NCBI GenBank assembly: GCA_014706295.1
Contig: JACSVZ010000007.1
Location: 45,336,975-45,400,974 of the forward strand
Reading direction: 5' to 3'
Length of the DNA: 64,000 nt
Origin: Lycocorax pyrrhopterus obiensis
Lineage: Eukaryota; Chordata; Aves; Passeriformes; Paradisaeidae
Under the pieces are notes generated by a model. That model worked only from the letters and a program-made list of their open reading frames with translations. It did no database searches and was not told the origin of the DNA. Position 1 is the stretch's first letter; every line of letters begins with the position of its first letter. Positions 11,576 to 23,325 of this stretch are shown here, one piece after another. A program made the translations under genes and the position numbers.

Positions 11576-14114
11576 TGCACAACATTGCTTTTAATAGTAA
11601 GACTGAGAGAACACAGTTACAGAATATCAGAGAAATTAAAAATTGGTAGTGGCAAGTTGACTAAAAACTGTACTCATATGGGAGGGTGAAAGGCACTAAC
11701 TGTTGTCTGATAAGCAAATGACAAGGATGGACTGCAATGACAGATAAGGAAGGCATCAGTGTCTTATTACAACCTTTATACTGAAGCTGTTTTTATTCTG
11801 TTTTTCTATGACTCTGCTCAGTTGTCCATGTTTGCTGTCTCTTTAGCTTTCAGAAATGCTAAGGAGGATTGATTGTACTGGTTAGTGCAGTTGTGATCAG
11901 TCTAAAGAACAAAACCTAAACTGTCAAGATTCAGTAGAAGGATAAAAAAGGCAGTAACCAGGAAAGAGAAGAAGTGTTTATAAAGGAACATATCTTACAA
12001 AATCTTTGCAATAAAATGGGTTGTAAGGAATTTTATTCTTTAGTATTTAGCATATAGTTTTTCTTCTTTTTTTTTTAACAGTGTAAAGAAAGGATGGTTC
12101 TGTAGGTGGATCAACTAGGTCACAGGAAACTCAGTTAGAAATCCAAGTCCTTTTATAATTAGTGCCAATGTATCTGTTAGGACAAGAGAATTTGGGAATG
12201 ACTGCTACTATTTTAGGCATCTATATGGAGATAATAAGGCCTCCTACAATTGTGTCAAAGGAAGTATTTGAATTTGGGAGACTTAGGAATGTGAATTTCT
12301 TGGCTATGAGAATAATTGACAAACACAAATACAGGAAAAAGAATGTCCTAGACTGCTGTAGAAACACTCTAGAAAAAGGTACTTCTATTTCTTCTGTCTC
12401 TGTATTCCAAGACATACTAGAACTGTCTTAGAAGTAAAGGATTTAGGGCAAAGAGGAATGGAGGATATATTTATCTGAAGCCTTGTCTCATATTTCCTAT
12501 TTGCTGGTTTTAATTTATTGCCTTTCAGCACCCAGACTTCTAAATTTTCCAACATTTTGTCTACCTATTTAATGTACAGGGAACCCAGCCAATGGATGAT
12601 ACTCACAGAGGGCTATAAAGAGACTGTACACTGCTAAGTCACACCTTGAGTACCTAAATCCTTTGTAGTCCATACACACCCTGCCCCTTTGCCTCTTGCT
12701 TTTAAAATGTGTGCAATAGCACTTTCTTGCCTATTTAGGGCAATGGAAGGAAAAAGACATCAAGTACAAGGGATACAGCTAAATCATTGTAAAAAAACTG
12801 CTCTCAAGAATCTAACTCAGACATAGTAAACATTACACCAGACTTCAGGCTGCCAAAGACCATCTTTTTCAGTGATTCCCCATAACTTTTAATGTTTTGC
12901 CAAAGAAAAGTCATCACACAAAATGAAAGCACACTTTTGTTCTTTAATATCACTAGCATAAATATAGAATTTCCTCAGTGTGTTTTATCTCCCTTTTCCT
13001 GCCAGATGTCAATATCAGTGTTTCAGAGTGTTGGTGAAAAATTTAGAATGCTAGAATAGTGAAAGAGATATTTTGGAAAAGGCTCAGATATTTCCTTGTA
13101 AATAAGGATGTAATGTTCAAAGAAAATGACCAAAATGGTGATGTTACATGGTTGAACTCTCATTTAGATGGCAACATTAAATATTCCTCTTAGATGTGTT
13201 CAGCATTTCAAATTGGAGACAGAATGTCAGAACTACTATGCAAGTTACTGTAAAATTCTTTGGCTCATAGAATGATAAAAAAAAAATCAAAACTGGTAAG
13301 TAGTAGTATTAAATAAGTATTGCAATCGACATGGTAGCACTGCAGTAATACCAAAGAAGATGAACAAAATCACCCAAAAAATAGCTGCATAACACTGTAT
13401 GACAATGTGTGGGAAGCCGGCATAAAGAATTGAGACCTTTTGAACTGGCATATCCTGTCCAAATACATTCATTATCTTCACTGCTCTGCTTTGTGTTTTA
13501 CATGCTGAACAATGATTCAGTCTCTAAGGTTCTCCTATAAGATTATCCTTTGGAAGTGGGGTAAGAACCAAGCAGAGAGAAAGGAGAGGCTTTTATGGAA
13601 TTTTGTCATAAACTCAGAAATACTGACACTGCTTGTGGAAACCAATGCCAGCATATTCTCCTGAGAACTGAGTAGAACAGCAATAAACACTCAAAACCTT
13701 ATTCTTGGAATGTGTTGCAAACTACTGTCTAAAAAGTTACTAAACAACACCCCGCACACCCCCCCCCCAAAAAAACCCAACCCATCACCTCTTCAGCAAT
13801 CCTCCCAGTATGGATTTTGCTGGTTTAAAGTCAGTGTATTTAAGAATATAATAAGCAGATACGGATTGGAGAATATTTCAGATCCAGACGCTGAATGACT
13901 TTGAATCAAAAGAAACAGCCAGATCTGAAAGATATTACAATAATGTAGCTTGGAATCTAATGGGAACACAGTGAAGTGATTGTGTATCAGACACCCTGTA
14001 GAAAAGAGTAGGAAAAAAGTAATCACGTGAAGGATGTACCCAAAGAGGAAGTTCTTCCTAGGTTATGCAGTGAACAAATCTGAGGCAAAGTATTTGTCTG
14101 ACAATGAAGGGGTT
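11576..14114. other. unique AT-rich DNA, no gene seen
   Basis: No supported gene. It contains a C10 run followed by A7 (13759-13775) and the usual short spurious frames. No known repeat family was recognised. Confidence 0.5.
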
Positions 14115-14150
14115 ACACACATATATATATATATGCATGTGTGTGTGTAT
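14115..14150. repeat. CA/TA/TG compound microsatellite
   Basis: ACACAC leads into an AT run, then GCATG and a GT run. The two ends are near-complementary, so the tract is close to a palindrome and could extrude a cruciform. Confidence 0.85.
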
Positions 14151-15484
14151 TTGCACTTTCATATTTATTTAAAAAAAAATAAATAGATCAGATTTTTTCC
14201 GATGTACAATCTCTTTTTCATGATCCTGTTAGATTCCAAACTATATTGCTGTGATTTGTTTTCCTTTTATGCTAGTCATAACAGTTTTATTGCCACCTTT
14301 CCTCTCAGTTATCCCTCATGTTTCTCTCTTTCAGTAGGTGCAATATCTGCCTGCATAGGTAGATTTCAAGAGGCAGTGTGTCTACATCAATGTTCCCAGG
14401 AGCATACTTTCAAAGCAAATCTCACAGTTCTCTTCACATATCTTTGGTTCATACAGTGGAATGGTCCAGACTCAAAGAACTGGATTCCAAGAATATGTGG
14501 CCTCGGGGTACATTTATTTCATTCCTACTACAAATAGGCATTAAGACTTTGGTAACAAACAGGAACAAATGCGAAGGAGTCTAAGTTATAGATATTCTTT
14601 TGCTATTGCAGTTACTAGATCGTCCAACAAATGACCTCTTGAGCCTTCAGGTTCTTCAAGGTACAGCATAAAGAATAAAAATGACTAAGAAACCTGTTTC
14701 ACTTCTGCTCACAGGATGTGCACATTTTACAACTGTATGGTAAAGATTTCTCGAAATAAGATACCTTAGCAATGAAAGTTTCTGCTTTTTTTCTGTCCAT
14801 AGATTATAAATCTGTGAACACCAAGAAGTCTTAGCTTCAGAACAGTTCATAGACAATTTTGAAAAGCCCAGATTTGCTAATCATCATTATTCCATAAAAA
14901 CGTCAACCTCTCCTCCAACTCGAATCCCATATGCTCTTGATCACAATCTTCTGCCTTTCATCAAATGTGGCCCTAAATGAACTCCATTCAGTCCTTTCAC
15001 CCCAGCACAGTTCACCCAAGTTCAGATAAATTGTAAAAGGCAAAAGAAGGAAATCTGCATTGTATCTGTATCTTTCTTAAAAATACTTCCAGCCTGATGA
15101 ATTAAAAATTGTTCACGAATTTATAATTTCTTTGTGTTAGACACAGAGAAGAAATGTAAACCCTTGGTGTTGTGTTTAAGTTTCCTTCTAACTATTTACT
15201 TTCAAGAAAAAAACAGCTCCATTTTAATTTTACTGTGATTATTTTTTTTAATTATTATTCCCACATTAGTACAAGGGAAATTTAAATTTGATGGAATCAA
15301 AACCTCAAAACATCAGCGATCTGGTTACTGAGTTATTAAAAAACAGCTCAAACATGGTGTGGGAAAGAAACTAAATTAAATACTGTGATTAGTGAGAATA
15401 GAAATTATATTTGTACAACTACATCTATTCTGAAACTTCAAAGAAACTCAGGAATGGGTCTTACCATCCTCAGTCTTCTCAACC
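14151..15484. other. unique DNA, no gene seen
   Basis: Short frames only, including a 111-residue frame at 14202-14537 with no recognisable domain. I see nothing that identifies this stretch. Confidence 0.5.
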
Positions 15485-15600
15485 TACAGAATCATAGAGT
15501 TGTTTGTATTGAAACGAATCTTTTAAAGATCATCTAGCTCAACCTCACTGTTGCTTCACTAGATCAGGTAATGCCAATGGCTACACATGAATTGAGACAA
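15485..15600 (-). mobile_element. CR1 LINE 3'-end fragment
   Basis: AGAATCATAGAG followed by a section ending TTTTAAAGATCATCTAG, a CTCAACCTC stretch and ACTAGATCAGGT reproduces the order of the complemented extreme 3' end of avian CR1. Its typical phrases are AGAATCATAGAATGG, CCTTAAAGATCATCTAG, TCCAACC and ACTAGACCAGGTTG. The element therefore runs on the minus strand, with its terminus near 15485. The match fades after about 15600, so this is a short, strongly 5'-truncated and moderately diverged copy. Confidence 0.85.
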
Positions 15601-18600
15601 TGTGCTCTTAGCTCTATCTCCTTACAAATCTTTCTTTCTTCACCAGTTGTTTGCAGCCCTCATTACCTATGGCATGCTGTATTTAAGTTTTATAAACTTC
15701 TAAACAAGACTGTGAACTTTTGAGTTGTACTTATATTTTGGTGTTCCTTAGGAAATATAAAAGTAATATTGGTCCAACTTCTCTGACGGCTTAAATCATC
15801 ACAGCAACACTGATTTATGCCAGCTGAGACTATCTCACAGTAATTCCATTCTCTCTCTGTTATATGCTGTCTGTGTGTCTTCTGCACTGGTGAGTTAGCT
15901 TAACCAACATCTACGGGGACTTTCCATTTTTTCTATTAAGAGAGAGGTCATTAGGGGTAGAGTTTTGAGAAAATACAGAAAGCAATGTAAGAAAAGGTCT
16001 TAAGCTCATAAATGTTCTTAATTATATATTGTGTCCTTAGTGTAAAGAATTACCTTCAGGTCATTCTGTGTCTTTTATCAGAATAAATCACCATCATCAT
16101 CTATTCACTTGTGCATTCAATTCATGACATAATAGTGTCAGAGGTGGCACAGAATATATACATATATACTCAAATTCCAACACAGTGACCCAAATTGTGT
16201 CTACAGCTGCCAAGCAGACTGCCATAGACATTTAACAGAAAGGGCTTGTTTTAAAGAAATATTTGTTCCTACAAAGGGAGGTAAATGGAACAACGGCTTA
16301 GCGAAACAGCCCAGGAAACTAAATTCAAAACACATTTATCCCAACTGAAAATAAGTTTTAATACCTCGTGTTAATGTTCATATTCAAAAAATACCACAGT
16401 ATATGTCCTAAATGACAACTTTTACTTCAAATAGAAGAGACACTGGAAAAGAACAGCATTAAATTAGCAGTGTTGCATCAGTACAATTTCATGGCAGAAA
16501 ACAAGTACAAAAATTAAAAGGTTAAGTTTACTCTGTATTTTAGCAAGTTCAGTGAAAAAAATTATTCTCTATACAGAAATATTTAATCTCAAATTTTAAG
16601 TGTGCACATATCATTCCTCAGGAAACTTATATCCTTGGCAGGCCAATGATTATGGACAGTAAAAATAGTCAAAAGTTTTAAGTTCAATGACCAGATTTTC
16701 TGGAGAATTTTCTGAAGAATTCCTATGTAACCACATATCTGTGTCATATTTGCAAAACAGAAGAGTTCTACATTTGCACAGTGCAGCTTTACAAGCCTAC
16801 TGGGGACTGCAAAGGCTTGGGCAGAGCAGCTCTGGTATATCTGATTTCACAGTGCATGTAGCATAAAGTCACTCTACAAGAGCAGAATAGCTTTCAGGTG
16901 TTGGACTTGCTGTGTACCTGCAGATCAGCTACATAATACGTGTACGTCCAGCATGCATATGTTCCTGAACTCACCAATCACTGCCAGACATAACCTGAAA
17001 AAATGCAAAGTTATCTTGAGAAAATTTCTCTACTATCTTATGGATGACAATCTGACATTGACCTTCGATCTCCACATTATGGGTATGCAATGATACAATT
17101 CCTCCAGTCAAAGAACTTAAGAAACATAGATCATGAAACAAATACCCATAAAAAACCACCCTTCAGCAAAAGGTCTTAATACAACAGACATTTTTACAGC
17201 AATAATCTCTTTAAAAAAATAATTAGTTACTTACATTTTTTTTTCCAAACTGATGCCTTAACAGAAATTTGGGAAGCAAACAAAAAAGAGTAAAACAGCA
17301 CCAAGTATTATAACTGTATTTGATGCTTACGCAGCTCCATCTGTCTTTTGTTTTGCTCCTCAAAAGTCATGAGGAAGTAGTTTTCTTCTTGTCACAAGCT
17401 ATAAAGCAGCATGTATTTCAAAACCAAGCCAGTTTTCAGAAATTTAGTAGGATGGTAATGTAGATAAGTATTCAGCATTTAAACTGGGAATGTAGTCTAA
17501 GATTTTTCAAGTTTAGCCTACAACTTATTAAATTACAAGAAAAAGAGAAAATGTAATGAGCAGCTTGAGATGACACCTGACCTCTGTTTCTGAATAAGTC
17601 CCCAGGGTGATAATTAATCCTCTTTAAGTTCATAGACATGTAAACAAAAAGCTATTAATTTAAGGAAGAGTAATTCCTCTTAATTAGATATAATTGACAC
17701 AGAACTGCCTAATCAAAAAAAAAAAAAATTCATGTAAAATAAGGCTTACTTCAAGACAGGAATTTAGGCTGCGCTTCTGTTCTTAGTGAATTATCCAAAC
17801 CTTAATTACATCAGTGGGAGTTTCCACATTTGCTTCATTGCATCAGGCCATGGTCTCCCCAGAAGCAATGAGCCATAGTAACACTTGATTCCAACGCTTT
17901 CAAGTTACTTTTTGAAGTGGCACTGTACATAAATTTAGACTGTTCTATCAACATCTTGAATATGAACTGTAACCTCATTTCAACTGAGTGAGCTTATAAA
18001 AGACATTTTTGTGATAGATGATTTTTATTTCTAACAATGACTGCTTGATAATAGAAATGTAAAAAAAATTTAAGGTGTTCTAGCTCTTTTTTGACATTCT
18101 ATTGTTTGTTTTGCAGGATATGTTCTTTGATAAATGGGAGTCAGTCTTGAGCACTGGGGAAAGGAAAGCTTGTTTTATTGCATGTTGTACGTAAAGAAAG
18201 CACAGCATCAGGACATATTGTCCCTTGCTTCTCAAAACACCTATCTTCTGCATGTGCCAACATGCAGAAGGTTATGATGGTTATGTACTTTGAGTTCCCA
18301 AAGTAGTAATTTACCACGGATTCTTATACTTTTGCTAGTACAGAGGAATCTGAATCAAAACCACCCTTCAGATCCTACCCTAACCAAAACTCGTTTGTGT
18401 CAGTAGTAGGGTGTTCCATAATGCACTGTTCTAAAATAAGGACATGACCCTTCCAATGCCTCCATTCCCTAAGTATTGGCAACATTTCTGTGTTTAGAAA
18501 ACTATCATCAGATATTACCTGTAACTTGATATGAAACATGCTGAAATTGTCTCCGAGTGAATAAAATAATCCTTCTCCTAAAGAAAAAATATAACCTGAG

Positions 18601-20035
18601 CTGAGCTGGGTAAAACGTGTTAACTACTGTAAAATATTCTTTGTGAAAAGAAGAAAAATCACATATAGACTGCTAACCAGGCTGCCAACTTACAATCTAA
18701 CAAGATTCAAAGTAACAAGGACATAAACGGATGTCCCATCAAATGATGTTTTTAATGGCCAGGAATGTGAAAAGGGTTGTAGGGTGTATGTAGGGTGGAT
18801 TAGTCATACAGCAAAGCTATTTAAATCCTTTGGCACTTCTAGGAAAGCTACAACTATGTAACTGCTAGAAACATTATCTGATATTATTTTCATTTTTGAC
18901 AGTGGTCTCTAGAGCTAGTACATTAGAAAGCAACAGATAAAAATATTATTATAGAGATTTGCTATGCTGTGGAGAGTTTATGTTGTCCTAGAGTTCTTGT
19001 GAGTGACAATGTCATGTATCAATTTTGTGTTGATGTCAAATATTCAGTGGACTCAACAACTCACCTCAAGAGGTTTGATTGACAAGCAGAAAAGGGAACC
19101 AACCTTCAACTCTTGAGGTTTTCTGATTCATGCATTCTCCTTGTAGTAAACTCACTGATTCAAGTACAATATTTGAAAGTTGTTCAGACTTTTCAGAGTC
19201 CAATCCACTGCAATAGCCAAGCCCTTTTCCACTAATCACATCAGCCATACACTGAGAATCCCTGCAGTGATGCAAGATACTCCCTACTGTGCAACAACAC
19301 TCTAAATCAAAACAGAGCATCCATCATTTTTTTTTCTGAAGGAGAGTAAACTACAAGACTACTTCTAACAATTAAGGGACAATTAAGAAGATATAAAATC
19401 ATAAGCCAGTTCTGATCTTAGTTTGCCCATCTTTGTTGCCAGCATGCAGGAAGGAAGAACTCTCTTTTCTTCTCTTTCACTTAAAAATATTATATTCCCC
19501 CATTTCCTTCACTAGGAATAATTCTCACAATCATCAGTCTGGTCCTTCTACTGGAAATGTACCTATCAGTCACAGAGAGAGTCAGGAGACCTATCTTTAG
19601 GCAAAAAGCAGAAATTCAAGACACTTTATTGTCCATCCAAGTAACCACAGTGGAAGGCGTTGGTGTCTCACTCATAGTACAGTGTATCAAGGGTGTGTAC
19701 GTGTAACTGACAAGCAGCAGCACAACTTTGATCTCAGAGGAGGCTTTTGGAGTTACATAATGGTCCATTACTTTCAGGAGACATTGAATATGGAACCTTC
19801 TTTTAGTCTACCAGTTTGCTTAACTTTTTGAAAAGATGATTACTTTGCAGGTCTGACAAAATACTTAGATATCCCACCATGTTGTGACTAGTACATTTAG
19901 CTGACAGGTTGAAAGAGAGGGGGACAAGTAAGTCCTAAACTCTGATGTTAAATCCTAATCCCTTTAAAATTAAGAAGATATTGCTTTGTTCTGTTTTGTT
20001 TTTCAATAATGACAATGGAACAAAGAATGTGTCCT
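15601..20035. other. unique AT-rich DNA, no gene seen
   Basis: No exon or RNA gene can be supported. A 10-bp perfect inverted repeat lies at 18245-18270. The stretch 17560-17720 holds several TAATTA-type and GTAAACAA (forkhead-type) motifs, but motif content alone in such AT-rich DNA is weak evidence of function. Confidence 0.5.
18245..18270. repeat. 10-bp perfect inverted repeat with 6-nt loop
   Basis: CTTCTGCATG (18245-18254) and CATGCAGAAG (18261-18270) are exact complements around TGCCAA. It is a small potential hairpin without known function. Confidence 0.85.
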
Positions 20036-20135
20036 TGACTATGCTACTGATGGACTGTGAAGACTTGGGTGAGTAACTTAGTTCCACTGAGCAGTAGTTT
20101 GTCCATTATCAAGTAAAATAATAAAATACAAAGCA
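20036..20135 (+). mobile_element. MIR SINE fragment
   Basis: The string running TGCTACTGATGGACTGTGAA, then ACTTGGGTGAGTAACTTAG, CCACTGAGCAGTAGTTTGTCC and AAGTAAAATAATAAAATAC matches the central part of MIR in the same order. The MIR order is TGCCACTTACTAGCTGTGTG, CCTTGGGCAAGTTACTTAACC, CTCTGTGCCTCAGTTTCCTC, then TGTAAAATGGGGATAATAATA. The copy reads in the plus direction. It is the clearest MIR relic in the window, though well diverged. Confidence 0.65.
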
Positions 20136-21192
20136 TTTTCTTGGCTTAACAAAACTAGTGGTGTTAATGTTCTGTGAGATTTCTGGAGGATATACTTTTG
20201 CAGTTATTTGCCTTTATCATCACTCTAACACTCTATGTGTATTCCATTCAGCAGTTCAAATTGTGTAATCGTTATTTTTCAAACAATCCATATGCAACAT
20301 AATGACAGACACTGTCAGAGAAATCTTAGGTAGATAAACAGACACAAGATAGAGTTTAAGAAGCAGAGTCACAGCAGTGCAGTACGGTGCTGCTGCTGAG
20401 AGAGGCTCCGAATCTGAGCATCACAACATAAATGGGGGGTAGGGGTAGAGAGACGGCTTAAAAGTGTCTTATTGATTCATACCACCTTTGGCACTACATT
20501 TTTAAGTACTGCAAAGCTTCTAAAACAAAGGCAAAACACAAGCTAGCTTTATGTTAAAGCAGATAGATAGTGATCAAATCTGCCTTCACATTGCAAATCA
20601 GAATCATTCCTAGTATAAAACCTACCATCTTCAACAGAGTTTACACCAGATGTGAGATTGGTCGTGGATGTCAAAAGCCATGGCAATACAAGATGAAAAA
20701 GTCTTTCTAAAAGACAACAATTTTGTTGCGTGAAGAAGGATGGGTAACAGGCATCTGCACTAGCAGAGAGAACAACAGCAGTGGCAGCATGAGCAGCAAA
20801 TTTTGTTATTATTAGCAATTCAAATGCAGGTATCAGATTGGTTTTGTGTTTGAATCATTCATCAGGGTTTGCTCCAAGGCTGAAACTTGCTTTCTGGAAG
20901 TTCCATAAAATTTCATTCAAAACACTTCTTTTCTTCATAGAATGAAATAGAAGGGAAAAGAACAGAGAAGAACACATTAAAAGAGATATTCCAAGAGTAT
21001 TAAGATTTTTTTTTTATTTTTGAAACATAATTGAAGTATTATTTTCAATCTAAAAATTCAGTGCAGTCCCAAATTCTATAGAAAAATCTGAAATAGGTTT
21101 CTCTTGGACAGTTCTCTGATTTCTATGTATATGTGAAACTTTCAGTGATTTGCATGCTTGGAAGAATCACCAGCTTTTCATCTTTGTTATTA
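20136..21192. other. unique DNA, no gene seen
   Basis: No feature beyond short spurious frames; a CAG/CTG-rich patch lies near 20385-20400. The segment ends at the target site of the LTR insertion. Confidence 0.5.
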
Positions 21193-22311
21193 ACACTTGT
21201 CATGGTTTGACACTGGCCCAACGCCAGGCACCCACGAGAGCCACTCACTCACCCTTCCCTGCCACAGCTGGGCAGAGCAGGGAAAAGGAAAAAAAGTTAA
21301 CAAACGCTTCGTGAGTGAGATAAGGACCGGGAGAAACACTTCAAGGGTGAAACAGGCTCAACTTAAGCTGCAAAGTGAATTACTAGCAGAATTGATTATA
21401 CTATAAACAATATTAATAAACAGAAGTTTATGACTAACAGAATCAGAGGAGGATAATGAGAAGTAAAATAAGCCCTCAGAACACCTTCTACCCCCCACCC
21501 CTCCCTCCTTCCCACCGACAGCACAGGGAGACAGGGCATGGGGGTTTGGTCAGTCCATCACCGAGATTTCCTTCCTCTGCTCTGGGAGAGGAGTCTTTCC
21601 CTGTGAGGCCGTGGGGTCCCTCCCATGGGAGACAGCTCTCCTGAACTTCCCCGGCGTGGGTCTCCTTTCAGGAGCAGCAGCCACACCACCCCTGCTGCAG
21701 CGTGAGCCCCTCCCACGGGCACATAGCCCTCCCAAAACTGCTGCGCCGTGGGTCTCTCTTTCCTCGGGGTGCAGTCCCCCAAGGACAGGCTGCTCCAGCC
21801 TGGGAGCAAGGGCCTCTCTCTCCACCGGGTCTCTCCTCCTCCAGGCATCCACCTGCCCCGGCATGGGCACCTCCCCCATGGGCTGCGGGTGGATCTCTGC
21901 ATCCCCCATGGATCCGTGGGCTGCAGGGGCACAGCTGCTTCACCATGGTCTGCACCACGGCCTGCAGAGGAATCTCGGCTCTGGCACCTGGAGCGCCTCC
22001 TTCCCCTCCTTCTTCCCTGACCTTGGTGTTGCCATGTTGTTTCCCTCACATGTTCTCATGTCCTCCTCTTCTCTGACTAGAATCCAAAATCTTGTGACTT
22101 TTTTTTGATTTTCTTCTTAAATATGTCATCACAGAGGTGTTACCAACCTCTCTCATTGGCCCAGCCTTGGCCAGCAGCATGTCCATCTTCAGAGCCATCA
22201 GCCATTGGCTCTGCCGGACATGGTGGAAGCTTCCAGCAGCTTCCTCACAGGAGCTACCTCTGTGGCCCCCCTACTACCTAAAACCAGGCCGTGCCAAACC
22301 AATGCAACACT
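21193..22311 (-). mobile_element. avian ERV solo LTR with 5-bp target duplication
   Basis: The LTR spans 21198-22306 and is flanked by ACACT on both sides (21193-21197 and 22307-22311). Read on the plus strand it starts TGTCATGGTTTGACACTGG and ends AACCAATGCA, so both ends carry the retroviral TG...CA signature. Orientation is minus. The complement of TTAAATAT at 22117-22124 is the likely TATA element, preceded in the LTR's own direction by U3. The phrase GAGTGAGATAAGGACCGGGAG near the 3' end is typical of a common avian LTR type. The middle (about 21600-21900) is GC-rich and made of degenerate repeats. No gag, pol or env sequence is attached, so this is a solo LTR left by recombination. Reading frames inside it (up to 165 residues) are by-products. 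I cannot name the family. A 5-bp duplication is typical of ERVL-class elements, but the base at 22306 also allows a 6-bp reading. Confidence 0.88.
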
Positions 22312-22944
22312 CCAGCAACCATCTTGTTAAAAACCCTTATTCTGTTATTACAATGTGTGGACTTCCTGCAAATGGCTCTTTCTGCTTATGTAATCATCTT
22401 TCAATACTGCATCCTACTAAGGCAGTCAATTACTATCTATTCTGCCCTGCCAGAGCAATGAAGCATTTATGTACTTGAGATATTCATGTCTGGAGTTTTA
22501 GTTTTAAATCTAAGAGCTCCCATCACCTTCTGAAATTCTTTGCTTTATCAAGTGATTTTGTTATGTAAAGCCATTACTGAAGGAAAGACTGTTTCATTAT
22601 TCATCGCTTGCTATCACCAGAAGTCTTGAAAGTATAATAGAAAACAGTCTCTGTTTCAGCATTCAGCAAGGTAGATAAACCATTATCTCACTACATTAGG
22701 AGAGACACAGACAGAGTACATCACATTTTTAGCATCCCTGAATGCTTGAATAGGGTCATGAAAATCTAGGGCCAGATATGGATAGGTAACAAGATAAACG
22801 TTATCTCTGAAACATGGTATGGTGGGTAGTCAAAATAGCTAGGGACATGGAAAATTTTGGTACCACACTTCCAAACCATCAGTCACTATAACTTAGAGAG
22901 CAAAAAAGTATAGTCATATGACAGTTTGAATTAGTTTGGAGACT
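22312..22944. other. unique spacer between two LTR pieces
   Basis: The sequence is ordinary AT-rich DNA. It shows no retroviral internal sequence, primer-binding site or polypurine tract that I can recognise, so it does not join the two LTRs into one provirus. Confidence 0.55.
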
Positions 22945-23325
22945 TGATCTGGCTGGTTACACAGCAAAATCATTCTATCACTCCATCACTCAGCTGGAAG
23001 GGGAGAGAAAATTTTATGAAAGGCTCGTGGGTTGAGATAGGGACAGGGAAAGATCACCTACCAATTACCATCACAGGCAAAATACACTTGACTTGGGGAA
23101 GTTAATTTAATTTATTACAAATCAAATCAGTGTAGCGTAATGAGAAATAAAACTACATCTTGAAACACCTTCTCTTCTGCCCACCCCTTCTTCCCAGGCT
23201 TAATTTCATTCCAGATTTTCTCTGCCTTCTCCCCCCTAGTTAGCGCAGGGTGATGGGGAATGGAGGTTGCAGTCAGTTCATCACACGTTATCTCTGCCTT
23301 TCCTTCCCCCTCAAGGGCTAGTGTA
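22945..23325 (-). mobile_element. truncated older ERV LTR, related type
   Basis: The plus strand reads CTCGTGGGTTGAGATAGGGACAGGG, then ATTACCATCACAGGC, ACTTGACTTGGGGAAG, a TTTATT (complement of AATAAA, 23111-23116), AATGAGAAATAAAAC and GTCAGTTCATCACACGTTATCTCTGCC. These phrases follow the order of the 3' half of a common avian LTR read in complement, so the orientation is minus. The U3 part and the clean TG/CA ends are missing. It is more decayed than its neighbour at 21.2-22.3 kb. The closest relative in this window is the plus-strand LTR at 41.2-41.9 kb. Confidence 0.75.

Noticed and set aside
21480..22080. Possible CpG island or gene promoter
   Set aside because: The GC-rich block coincides with the LTR and is explained by it; no exon lies nearby.
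21550..22108. Several frames of 90-165 residues in GC-rich DNA on both strands
   Set aside because: They lie inside the solo LTR; stop codons are rare because of base composition, and no retroviral protein motif is present.
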